DNA of 6,275 nt, from assembly GCA_008636095.1 (NCBI GenBank), contig VSJD01000184.1, positions 1 through 6,275 on the forward strand, written 5' to 3'. Below, one piece after another: positions 1 through 5,679 of this stretch. Under the pieces are notes generated by a model, which worked only from the letters and a program-made list of their open reading frames with translations, did no database searches and was not told the origin of the DNA. This DNA comes from Kiritimatiellota bacterium. GTDB lineage: Bacteria; Verrucomicrobiota; Kiritimatiellia; JAAZAB01. Within the stretch, counting starts at the first letter, position 1. Each line of letters starts with the position of its first letter. Made by a program: the position numbers and the translations under genes.

Positions 1-1321
1 GAATGTCAACGGCCCGCCGCAGGATAACGTCACCGTCAATGCGCTTAATGAGGGCCCGGTCCTGGCGTTCCTGCTCGGAAATACCCGAGAAGATGTCGGG
101 CTCTTCGTCCGCAAACTCGCTCTCCCGGCCAGGCTCCGCGGCTCGACTGAGCTCGCCGAAGTCCAAAGCGCTACGCCCAGGCGAGATGGCCGGCTCATTT
201 GTTTGTGCCACGCGCACATGTGGCAGGATGCCTTTCTGGTAGTAGGTGGGGCCCTTGCCCAGTTCGATCCGTCGTGTGGCGATGTAAAGCACGCGGTCGT
301 TGGAAAGCGGAATGATGTCGCGTATCCGGTCGTCGCCACGGGTCGGAGTGCCGATCAGCATGGCACCCTTGCAGGCGCTCAGCAGTCCCGCCAGGACTTC
401 GGCGGCACCGGAGGTATTGTGGTCAATCAGCACCATGACCGGTTTATCCATCGGCTGGCTGGTCTTGGCCTGGCAAGCTGTCACGACGGTGTTATAGCCG
501 TCCCGCAGGATAAACAGCGTGTCGCCAGCGCGTGCAAACAAACTGCCGATTTCGACGGCCGACGCCAGATCCATGCCGTCGGCGCCGCGAATATCCAGGA
601 TTGCGCCAAAGCAATTAGTACCTCGCCAGGTATTGAATTGTTCCACAATGACGGCGCCCGAATTCGTATATAGGCCATTTACCTTCAGGTAGCCGATTCC
701 CTGGGGCCAAGTTTCCGTTGTGCCCGTGACTGGTGTCTGGATGGCCGAACGCGTCAGTTTGACCACGCGAGTTTCAACGGTTTTTTCGTCGGCGCGGATA
801 GCAAGCTCCAGCGCCTCGCCCTTGCCGCCACGCAGAAGTCGGACGACATCATTCATGAGCATGCCTTCCGTGCTGTGGTTGCCGATTTTGACAATCAGAT
901 TGGTTGCGCACAAGCCAGCCGTTGCCGCGGCACTATTGCTGGCGACCTCCATGATCTGGGGCCATTTATCCTTGATCCGGAGTTTGCATCCAATGCCATA
1001 AAAAAGTCCTTTTTCCTCGTCCTGCCGCCGCACGGCCTGGTCCTTTGTGAGGATGGCGCCGCCTTCCGGATCTATGGCTTCGATGATCGCATCCAGAACG
1101 TTGCTTTTCAGGGTCTCGGCTTCATAAACCACGTGCCGGTCTTCCAGGATGGTGCCGATTTCGGAGACACCGCTCATCATTTCGCGTACGGAGTCCGACC
1201 GTGCCGTGGAACCGGCCTTGTCCGCCGGGGCGGATTTGTCCGCTGCAGCGGATTTCTGTTCCGCGTGGATCCCCAATATGAACATCATCAGGAGCGTGGC
1301 GGCGAGCATGGATTTAGTCAT
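1..1321 (-). CDS. Secreted PDZ-S41 (C-terminal processing peptidase-like) protein, probably catalytically inactive; 3' end outside window
   Basis: The frame is open for 440 codons from ATG 1321 and runs off the left edge. The start is set by AGGA at 1329-1332, 7 nt upstream. Residues 1-20 form a signal peptide (Lys3, hydrophobic 6-18, likely cut after HA20), so export is expected. An Ala/Lys/Asp-rich linker (about 21-38) is followed by an N-terminal helical region ending in IDPEGG, which resembles the LDPHS region of CtpA/Prc. A PDZ domain spans about 108-192, beginning YGIGCKL. The S41 domain spans about 205-375, with ILDIRGADGMDLASAVEIGSLF matching the conserved LDLRxNPGG segment. The family's TxSASE motif reads TSGAAE (303-308), placing Gly305 at the catalytic serine. 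The GKG lysine, 25 residues on, is Asp330. CTPs normally trim or degrade periplasmic proteins with a Ser-Lys dyad, so this copy is probably a non-proteolytic binding or scaffold protein. Family assignment is secure; inactivity is inferred by manual alignment. Confidence 0.88.
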   Translation of the reverse strand, partial: MTKSMLAATLLMMFILGIHAEQKSAAADKSAPADKAGSTARSDSVREMMSGVSEIGTILEDRHVVYEAETLKSNVLDAIIEAIDPEGGAILTKDQAVRRQDEEKGLFYGIGCKLRIKDKWPQIMEVASNSAAATAGLCATNLIVKIGNHSTEGMLMNDVVRLLRGGKGEALELAIRADEKTVETRVVKLTRSAIQTPVTGTTETWPQGIGYLKVNGLYTNSGAVIVEQFNTWRGTNCFGAILDIRGADGMDLASAVEIGSLFARAGDTLFILRDGYNTVVTACQAKTSQPMDKPVMVLIDHNTSGAAEVLAGLLSACKGAMLIGTPTRGDDRIRDIIPLSNDRVLYIATRRIELGKGPTYYQKGILPHVRVAQTNEPAISPGRSALDFGELSRAAEPGRESEFADEEPDIFSGISEQERQDRALIKRIDGDVILRRAVDI

Positions 1322-1328
1322 GGATTTT

Positions 1329-1332
1329 TCCT
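1329..1332 (-). promoter_or_regulatory. Ribosome binding site of the S41 gene
   Basis: AGGA lies 7 nt before ATG 1321, the same spacing as the sites chosen for purD and the M55 gene. It supports 1321 over the in-frame ATG four codons downstream. Confidence 0.6.
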
Positions 1333-1344
1333 GCGTGCGATTGA

Positions 1345-1386
1345 ATAAAAACATTCCAATCCGTCAGCCGACGGATTGGAATGTTT
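1345..1386 (-). terminator. Intrinsic terminator after purE
   Basis: A perfect 17-bp inverted repeat (arms 1349-1365 and 1370-1386) encloses a 4-nt loop (1366-1369). On the minus strand the stem runs directly into a TTTTT tract and then ATTC. The base of the stem overlaps the last base of the purE TGA codon. The T tract is present only in the minus direction; the plus strand has just TTT after the stem. This should end transcripts coming from purE before the S41 gene, whose ATG is only about 24 nt beyond. Confidence 0.85.
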
Positions 1387-1904
1387 CAGCCGTGAATTTT
1401 TTCGGAACGTGATTGCACCTGGGCATTACCTTTTTTTACTTTTGCTTTCAAATCCCGTTTATGCTGTTGCAGTTTGACCATCAGTTCCGGGCGCCGCAGG
1501 GCCAGGATCTGGATGGCCAGGATGGCGGCGTTAACCGCGCCGGCGGAACCTAACGCCACGGTGGCCACGGGAATACCGGATGGCATCTGCACGGTCGAAA
1601 GCAAGGCATCCAACCCGTCGAGCGCGCCGCTCTTAACGGGCACGCCGATTACCGGCAGGATGGTGTGTGCCGCCAGCACTCCCGCGAGGTGCGCCGCGCC
1701 GCCCGCCGCGGCGATGATAACCTGGAGGCCGCGCCGGGATGCGCCCGCCGCATAGGCTGTCGCCAGTTCCGGAGTACGGTGGGCGGAAATCACCCGCGTC
1801 TCGGATTGCACGCCGAACCGCTCCAGGGTTTTGACCGTGGCTTCCATCAGGGGCCAATCCGAATCACTGCCCATGATCACACCGACTTGGGGTTTGGTTT
1901 TCAT
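1386..1904 (-). CDS. purE: N5-carboxyaminoimidazole ribonucleotide mutase, class I PurE
   Basis: 172 aa, a usual length for class I PurE (E. coli about 169). This cytosolic enzyme converts N5-CAIR to CAIR in de novo purine synthesis, after PurK has made N5-CAIR. Conserved blocks appear in order: MGSDSDWP at 11-18 (nucleotide-binding Ser and Asp), SAHRTP at 40-45 with the catalytic His42 (equivalent to E. coli His45), AGGAAHLAG around 67-75, PVIGVPV, then GIPVATVA and the AVNAAILA helix. The AHLAG and VGVPV-type blocks fit the bacterial mutase rather than the class II carboxylase of animals. An in-frame TAA four codons upstream fixes ATG 1904 as the first possible ATG. No good Shine-Dalgarno precedes it (upstream reads TTACCACCT), so translation may be weak or SD-independent. 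The tail after about residue 150 is Lys-rich and variable. purK is not in the window. Confidence 0.96.
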   Translation of the reverse strand: MKTKPQVGVIMGSDSDWPLMEATVKTLERFGVQSETRVISAHRTPELATAYAAGASRRGLQVIIAAAGGAAHLAGVLAAHTILPVIGVPVKSGALDGLDALLSTVQMPSGIPVATVALGSAGAVNAAILAIQILALRRPELMVKLQQHKRDLKAKVKKGNAQVQSRSEKIHG

Positions 1905-1946
1905 AGGTGGTAATTAATCAAGTGTTCGGAATTCGGCATATCAGCC

Positions 1947-2031
1947 AAGTATGGGAGTATGGGTGTAAGGGCGTATCGGGGTAGGCAAACTTCTTGCTTC
2001 CATACGCCCTTACTCCGTTACACCCATACTC
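1947..2031. repeat. Inverted arrays of a degenerate 8-bp repeat (GGGNGTAW) forming a long stem
   Basis: The left array (1953-1984, plus strand) reads as four octamers: GGGAGTAT, GGGTGTAA, GGGCGTAT and CGGGGTAG, with a partial copy before them. The right array (2002-2031, read on the minus strand) gives a partial GAGTAT, then GGGTGTAA, CGGAGTAA and GGGCGTAT. The arms pair: 1956-1968 with 2018-2030 (13 bp) and 1969-1976 with 2002-2009 (8 bp). Exactly one octamer (2010-2017) is left as a bulge and about 25 nt as the loop. The structure starts 1 nt after the purD stop codon. It lacks a T tract on either side, so it is not a standard intrinsic terminator. It may stabilise the purD 3' end or be a member of a dispersed repeat family. 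Confidence 0.8.
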
Positions 2032-2032
2032 T

Positions 2033-3313
2033 TCAGGTTTTTGTCCTTGAAATTCCCTTGGCGGCGATATCGCGGCGGTAATGGGCATCTTGGAACGTGA
2101 TCCGGGCCACGACCTGATAAGCTTTTTCAGCCGTCTCAGCCAGTGTCCGACCCAGTGCCGTAACTCCCAGTACCCGTCCGCCGGAGGTCACAATCTGCCC
2201 GCCCTCCAGCTTTGTTCCCGCATGAAACACCATTGTCTCGCTCAGGGCGGCGGCTTCCTTCAGGCCGGCAATGGTGTCACCCTTGCGATAGGCGCCGGGA
2301 TACCCGCCGGCGGTCATGACCACGCACACGCATGCCTCCGGCCGGCAGGCCGCATGTTCCGGCAATAAATTTCCATTTATACAGGCTTCCATGGCCGGAA
2401 TCAAGTCTCCTTTGAGCCGCGGCAAGATGGCCTGTGTTTCCGGGTCGCCAAACCGGCAATTGAATTCTAAGACCTTGGGTCCCGCGGCCGTCATCATAAG
2501 GCCCGCATACAGCACGCCCTGGTAGGTAATGCCCCGCCGGCGAAGTTCCTTCAGCGTCGGGTTGAAAATCGTGTCCAGAACAATTTTGCGGAAATCCGCC
2601 GTTTCCATCGGGGCGGGGGAATAGGCCCCCATGCCGCCCGTGTTCAAGCCTTGGTCACCATCCAGGGCCCGTTTATGGTCCTGCGCGGACGGCAGCAAGA
2701 CGGCCTGCCGTCCATCCACGAGGGCGAGCATCGAGACTTCCTCGCCTTCCAGAAATTCCTCCACGAGAATCTGCCGGCCGGCCTTTCCGAACGACTGGTG
2801 AATCATGGCGGTGGCGACGGCATCTTCAGCCTCGCGGGCATTGGCGCAGATGAGTACGCCCTTACCGGCCGCCAACCCGTCAGCCTTGACCACCAGCGGC
2901 GCCTTTGCCGCGCGCACATAGGCCAAAGCTTTTTCCGCGTTAGTAAATGTTTCGGACTGTGCCGTCGGTATACCGGCGGCCTGCAGGACGGATTTGGCAA
3001 ACACTTTACTGCCTTCCAGTTGGGCCGCGGCACGGCAGGGGCCGAAGGCCCGGAACCCCTCGGCTTGCAGCCGATCGGCAAGCCCCGCGCACAGCGGAGC
3101 CTCGGGACCGATTATCGTCAGGTCCGGTTTTTCCCGGCGGGCCCAGGCTACCACCCCATCGATATCTTCCGCCGGGATAGGCACATTGATACCGAGTTCG
3201 GCCGTGCCGGCATTGCCGGGCGCACAGAACAACACCGGATGCCGCCGGTCACGCGCCAGTTTCCAAGCCAGGGCATGTTCGCGGCCACCGCCGCCAACGA
3301 TTAGAATTTTCAT
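2033..3313 (-). CDS. purD: Phosphoribosylamine-glycine ligase (GAR synthetase)
   Basis: 426 aa from ATG 3313, full length for PurD (E. coli about 429). It ligates glycine to 5-phosphoribosylamine with ATP to form GAR, the second step of de novo purine synthesis, in the cytosol. Visible blocks, in numbering from this start: N-terminal GGGGREHALAWKL (about 7-19), GPCRAAAQLEGSKVFAK before the ATP-grasp fold, the KADGLAAGKG phosphate-binding loop (143-152), EEFLEGEEVS (185-194), PSAQDHKRA (208-216), NTGGMGAYSP (224-233) and the Mg-ATP site EFNCRFGDPETQ (283-294). All hallmark residues are present, so it should be active. AGGAG at 3321-3325 is 7 nt from ATG 3313 but only 1 nt from the in-frame ATG at 3319. 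A TTG at 3331 lies upstream of the SD and is unlikely. The 24-nt gap after the UroD-like gene suggests co-transcription. Confidence 0.97.
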   Translation of the reverse strand: MKILIVGGGGREHALAWKLARDRRHPVLFCAPGNAGTAELGINVPIPAEDIDGVVAWARREKPDLTIIGPEAPLCAGLADRLQAEGFRAFGPCRAAAQLEGSKVFAKSVLQAAGIPTAQSETFTNAEKALAYVRAAKAPLVVKADGLAAGKGVLICANAREAEDAVATAMIHQSFGKAGRQILVEEFLEGEEVSMLALVDGRQAVLLPSAQDHKRALDGDQGLNTGGMGAYSPAPMETADFRKIVLDTIFNPTLKELRRRGITYQGVLYAGLMMTAAGPKVLEFNCRFGDPETQAILPRLKGDLIPAMEACINGNLLPEHAACRPEACVCVVMTAGGYPGAYRKGDTIAGLKEAAALSETMVFHAGTKLEGGQIVTSGGRVLGVTALGRTLAETAEKAYQVVARITFQDAHYRRDIAAKGISRTKT

Positions 3314-3320
3314 GGCCATT

Positions 3321-3325
3321 CTCCT
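3321..3325 (-). promoter_or_regulatory. Ribosome binding site that fixes the purD start
   Basis: AGGAG on the minus strand leaves a 7-nt spacer to ATG 3313. The ATG at 3319 would be only 1 nt away, so the protein should begin MKILIVGGGG. Confidence 0.7.
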
Positions 3326-3337
3326 AACCAAGTCGGG

Positions 3338-4468
3338 TCAGCCACGGATCGGATACTGGCCGAACTCCAGTCCCGCCAGGATAAAAGCTTCCACGTTGGC
3401 CAGCACCTTGGCCATGATCTCATCGGGCAGTTGCATGCACGTGCCGCAATGGCCCCCGCTGGTGCGCAGGGCAAATCCTCCGCCGGGCGCCGCCGTACGG
3501 ATAGCGTCCCGGACTTGGGAGCGCACTTCCTCCGGCGTCACGAACAGGAACCGTTCGGAGGCGATATTGCCGCACAGCATCATGCGATCACCGACCCGCC
3601 GTTTGGCTTCCGCCAGGTCCACGTCGCCCGTCGGCAGGTGTTCCAGCGGCTCGATGGCGTCAAGGCCCATGTCCACCATTTGTTCCAGATAATCCATGCA
3701 GTTGCCGTGGCAATGCGCGCGCAATTTGCCGCCATGCCGGTGAATGACATCATTGACGCGCTTGTCGTAAGGAAACACGAACTCATCAAACAGCGCATGC
3801 CCCATCCACGGCGGCAGCATCACTTCGTGGCCGCTGACGCCGAAATACGGGCCCACGCCGGCGGCCAAGGCCCGTTCCAGCAATTCCGCAACCTGGCTGT
3901 TGGCCGCCGCCAGGTAACGGTGCATGGTTTCCCGCTCCATGTGAAACCAGGTATAGACTTCTTCCGTCGTGGAATTCCGGATCAGGTTTCCCAGCGGGTG
4001 CCAGACGCCGACGATCGGCAGGCCGCGATCGCCGGCTTTGGCCATTCCCTCCTGCCACTTGGCCACGTCTAACGTCAGCGCCGGCCGCGGTGCTTCCGCC
4101 ACACGCTTGAAGTCATCCAGCGTCGTCACAAACCGTTTTTCCCAGTGATAATCAATTTCCCCGGCGGGATGATACGTGATCGCGGTGAACGTGCCGACCG
4201 CCGTTTCCCGGAGGAGTTGATAGCGCTGGAATTCGCCGGGCCGGTCCTCGATCAGCGTCTTTTCCGAGCGCTTCACGGGCAAGCCTATAAATCCGAAATT
4301 CAGGCCACCCACGTCAATGAGGTTATCCGCCACGGTATCGATCAATTCCAGCAAGCGGGCCGCGGCGGGATGCTTTTGGGAATGCGGCGAAATCATCGCC
4401 TCGATGGGAACCCGATCGGGCTCCCGAAAGGACCAGGCCGTCTCAAAGCGCTGGCGGTGAGTCATCAT
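3338..4468 (-). CDS. Uroporphyrinogen decarboxylase superfamily protein (not HemE)
   Basis: 376 aa, a single UroD-type TIM-barrel domain. The start FREPDRVPIEAM is typical of the methyltransferase-like branch of the family. The substrate-binding RQAGRY motif of true HemE is missing, so heme synthesis is unlikely. In MtaA/MtbA-type corrinoid methyltransferases zinc sits on HxCGN plus a distal Cys. Here the equivalent is His252-Cys253-His254-Gly-Asn256-Cys257, followed by AIEPLEH, then LCGNI near the next strand, and a distal GGHCGTC with His340, Cys341 and Cys344. The protein is therefore rich in potential metal ligands but with H-x-H in place of H-x-C. The substrate is unknown; a methyltransferase or a C1/corrinoid-linked role is a guess. 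ATG 4468 has AGGA 9 nt upstream, overlapping the end of the M55 gene, which leaves a 13-nt gap and suggests coupled translation. The next ATG, one codon on, is less well spaced. Confidence 0.85.
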   Translation of the reverse strand: MMTHRQRFETAWSFREPDRVPIEAMISPHSQKHPAAARLLELIDTVADNLIDVGGLNFGFIGLPVKRSEKTLIEDRPGEFQRYQLLRETAVGTFTAITYHPAGEIDYHWEKRFVTTLDDFKRVAEAPRPALTLDVAKWQEGMAKAGDRGLPIVGVWHPLGNLIRNSTTEEVYTWFHMERETMHRYLAAANSQVAELLERALAAGVGPYFGVSGHEVMLPPWMGHALFDEFVFPYDKRVNDVIHRHGGKLRAHCHGNCMDYLEQMVDMGLDAIEPLEHLPTGDVDLAEAKRRVGDRMMLCGNIASERFLFVTPEEVRSQVRDAIRTAAPGGGFALRTSGGHCGTCMQLPDEIMAKVLANVEAFILAGLEFGQYPIRG

Positions 4469-4477
4469 GCGAACACA

Positions 4478-4483
4478 TCCTTT
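4478..4483 (-). promoter_or_regulatory. Ribosome binding site of the UroD-like gene, overlapping the M55 stop
   Basis: The minus strand reads TAAAGGA, so the TAA stop of the M55 gene (4484-4482) shares bases with AAAGGA. The distance from AGGA to ATG 4468 is 9 nt. A terminating ribosome would sit on the initiation site of the next gene, favouring translational coupling. Confidence 0.55.
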
Positions 4484-5351
4484 ATTGTTGTTTTCCGTTC
4501 GCAGCTATGGCCAGGGGGTCGCCCGCATATAATGATGTAGTTGCCGGGGATGTATTGAGCAGGGCGATCACGCTTTTGTCATGGTGGGCGCGGTACATAC
4601 GGGGGGGTTCATTTTCCTGTGCGCGCAGGATTCCGACCAGGTCATAGGGCGGCGGCAGGTGGACCAACCCGAAAGTTTCTTTACCCGCCCTCAACAGGGC
4701 CTGGCGGGCGCCTTCCCGAATACGGCGGCGCGCTTCTTCCGGCTGAAGGTGAATGGCAGCCATATTATGCTTGCGATAAGCCGTCGCGGACAAAGTATGG
4801 CCGGGATCATCCTGGGTTCCACGCTTGACCGCCACGGTTTCGATCCCGGGCACCAAAGCTTTGGCTTCCTCGGTGAAGGCCTGGCAGCCCGAAGCAAAAA
4901 TCGTGCGCACCCCTAATTCTCCGGCACACAGTGCGACTGCCCCGAATTCGCCCACCGAAACCCCGTTGATACAAAGGTCGCGCACATTCATACCCCCGGT
5001 ATGACACAAATGCCCGCGAATGGTACCCGCTTTGGGGTGCTGGCCAATCCACACGGCATACTTGAAGCGGCCATCGTCCAGGGAAAACGGATAGGCTTTA
5101 CCTGCAGGCCAGTATCGCGCTAATTCCGCGGCTGAATGGAGCAAAGCCGGATTGATGGCGCCGGCCCCATGTCCATCGGCCACAAGAAACCCGGTGGCCC
5201 CGGCGGACATGAATCCTTCGATGGCGGCATTAACCTCGCGGGTCAGCAATTCCTTGCCGAACTCATAATAGCGGCCTTCCGGCCTGCACCAGTTTTCACT
5301 ATCACAGACGCCCGCAACGCCTTCCAGGTCGGTCATAATGTAAATCCGCAT
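4482..5351 (-). CDS. M55 family zinc peptidase (DppA-type D-aminopeptidase-like)
   Basis: 289 aa from ATG 5351, close to B. subtilis DppA (about 274). The founding enzyme is a decameric, self-compartmentalising cytosolic zinc peptidase that removes N-terminal D-amino acids such as D-Ala from D-Ala-D-Ala. The family ligand set is intact: Asp8 and Glu10 in YIMTDLEGVAG, His61 in VADGHGAG, His105 in IGQHPKAGT, and Glu135 in INGVSVGEFGAVA. The proposed catalytic His would be His114 or His117 in RGHLCHT. TREVNAAIEG (37-46) is also typical. There is no signal peptide or membrane segment, so it acts in the cytosol. It is first in the block with the UroD-like gene and purD. It may recycle D-Ala peptides from cell wall turnover, but M55 members differ in specificity and the true substrate cannot be read from sequence. 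The start at 5351 rather than 5357 is set by the SD and also matches the D8/E10 numbering of DppA. Confidence 0.93.
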   Translation of the reverse strand: MRIYIMTDLEGVAGVCDSENWCRPEGRYYEFGKELLTREVNAAIEGFMSAGATGFLVADGHGAGAINPALLHSAAELARYWPAGKAYPFSLDDGRFKYAVWIGQHPKAGTIRGHLCHTGGMNVRDLCINGVSVGEFGAVALCAGELGVRTIFASGCQAFTEEAKALVPGIETVAVKRGTQDDPGHTLSATAYRKHNMAAIHLQPEEARRRIREGARQALLRAGKETFGLVHLPPPYDLVGILRAQENEPPRMYRAHHDKSVIALLNTSPATTSLYAGDPLAIAANGKQQ

Positions 5352-5358
5352 GATCATG

Positions 5359-5363
5359 CCTCC
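5359..5363 (-). promoter_or_regulatory. Strong ribosome binding site that fixes the M55 start
   Basis: GGAGG on the minus strand is 7 nt from ATG 5351 but only 1 nt from the in-frame ATG at 5357. The downstream ATG is therefore the real start (protein begins MRIYIMTD). Confidence 0.75.
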
Positions 5364-5412
5364 GCCAACATGCTTTCTTTCCGAACCAAACGTGCATTAA
5401 ATGATGATTTGT

Positions 5413-5550
5413 TTATAAATGAAATCGGGTTTCTGATTTCCAACTGCCAGTTAAATCTACCGGAATGGCAATACGTCGTCCAGCGCGAATGCGCCGGCCG
5501 ATGGCCGATAGGATGACCAGGTCACCCCGCCCTCTTGCAATTAAATGCAT
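5413..5550 (-). CDS. Possible small protein, 45 aa, unknown
   Basis: A leftward frame from ATG 5550 to TAA 5413, ending 61 nt before the M55 start. The product would be basic and Arg-rich, with IGRRIRAGRRIAIPVDLTGSW at its centre. It coincides with the GC-rich core of an otherwise AT-rich spacer, the only hint of coding. Against it: no Shine-Dalgarno (upstream TTTGAAATTCCT), short length, no recognised family, and the M55 candidate promoter overlaps its end. It could be a leader or small protein, a remnant of an older gene, or chance. Confidence 0.2.
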   Translation of the reverse strand: MHLIARGRGDLVILSAIGRRIRAGRRIAIPVDLTGSWKSETRFHL

Positions 5551-5613
5551 AGGAATTTCAAAGTTGCGGCGTCTGCCGCCTAATTTATCTTTACAAATTT
5601 ATAGTAAATATTG

Positions 5614-5641
5614 TTGACTTATATGAAACTTATGTTAAATT
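5614..5641 (+). promoter_or_regulatory. Sigma70-like promoter with extended -10 for the EamA-like gene
   Basis: TTGACT (5614-5619) and TAAATT (5636-5641) are separated by 16 nt. TG at 5633-5634 sits one base before the -10, giving an extended -10. The surroundings are strongly AT-rich, including an upstream ATTTATAGTAAATATT stretch that could act as an UP element. The 5' leader to ATG 5680 would be about 30 nt. This is the best promoter match in the window. Confidence 0.6.
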
Positions 5642-5679
5642 GCTTGCTTTATTAATCAACCGGGGAGACGGCGGGTTAT

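Larger units (their letters stand above)
5352..5679. other. Divergent intergenic region between the M55 block and the EamA-like gene
   Basis: About 330 nt with clear AT-rich stretches (5380-5455 and 5578-5660) around a more GC-rich core (5460-5535). The right part holds a good rightward promoter. For the leftward M55 block only a weak candidate is visible: TTGGAA (5438-5443) with TTTATA (5414-5419), 18 nt apart. The core contains a direct repeat GGCCGAT GGCCGAT and a short leftward 45-codon frame (5550-5413). A small hairpin, GCGGC-gtct-GCCGC, lies near 5566-5580 without a T tract. I recognise no riboswitch, tRNA or known regulator site. Confidence 0.6.

Noticed and set aside
203..673. 156-codon plus-strand frame
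   Set aside because: It is antisense to the S41 domain, whose motifs are clear on the minus strand; no family resemblance or SD of its own.
1947..2031. CRISPR array or rho-independent terminator
   Set aside because: The unit is 8 bp with no spacers, and neither end of the stem is followed by a T tract.
2651..3304. 217-codon plus-strand frame
   Set aside because: It is antisense to the ATP-grasp half of purD and reflects GC-rich codon bias; no recognisable domain.
3431..4072. 213-codon plus-strand frame rich in His and Gln
   Set aside because: It is antisense to the UroD-like gene; the composition is that expected from complementing Gly, Ala and Val codons.
3338..4468. Annotation as hemE (uroporphyrinogen decarboxylase)
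   Set aside because: The N-terminal RQAGRY motif needed for binding the tetrapyrrole is absent and the central motif is HCHGN, so only superfamily membership is supported.
5136..5516. 126-codon plus-strand frame crossing the M55 start
   Set aside because: Most of it is antisense to the M55 N-terminus and the rest covers AT-rich spacer; no SD and no domain.
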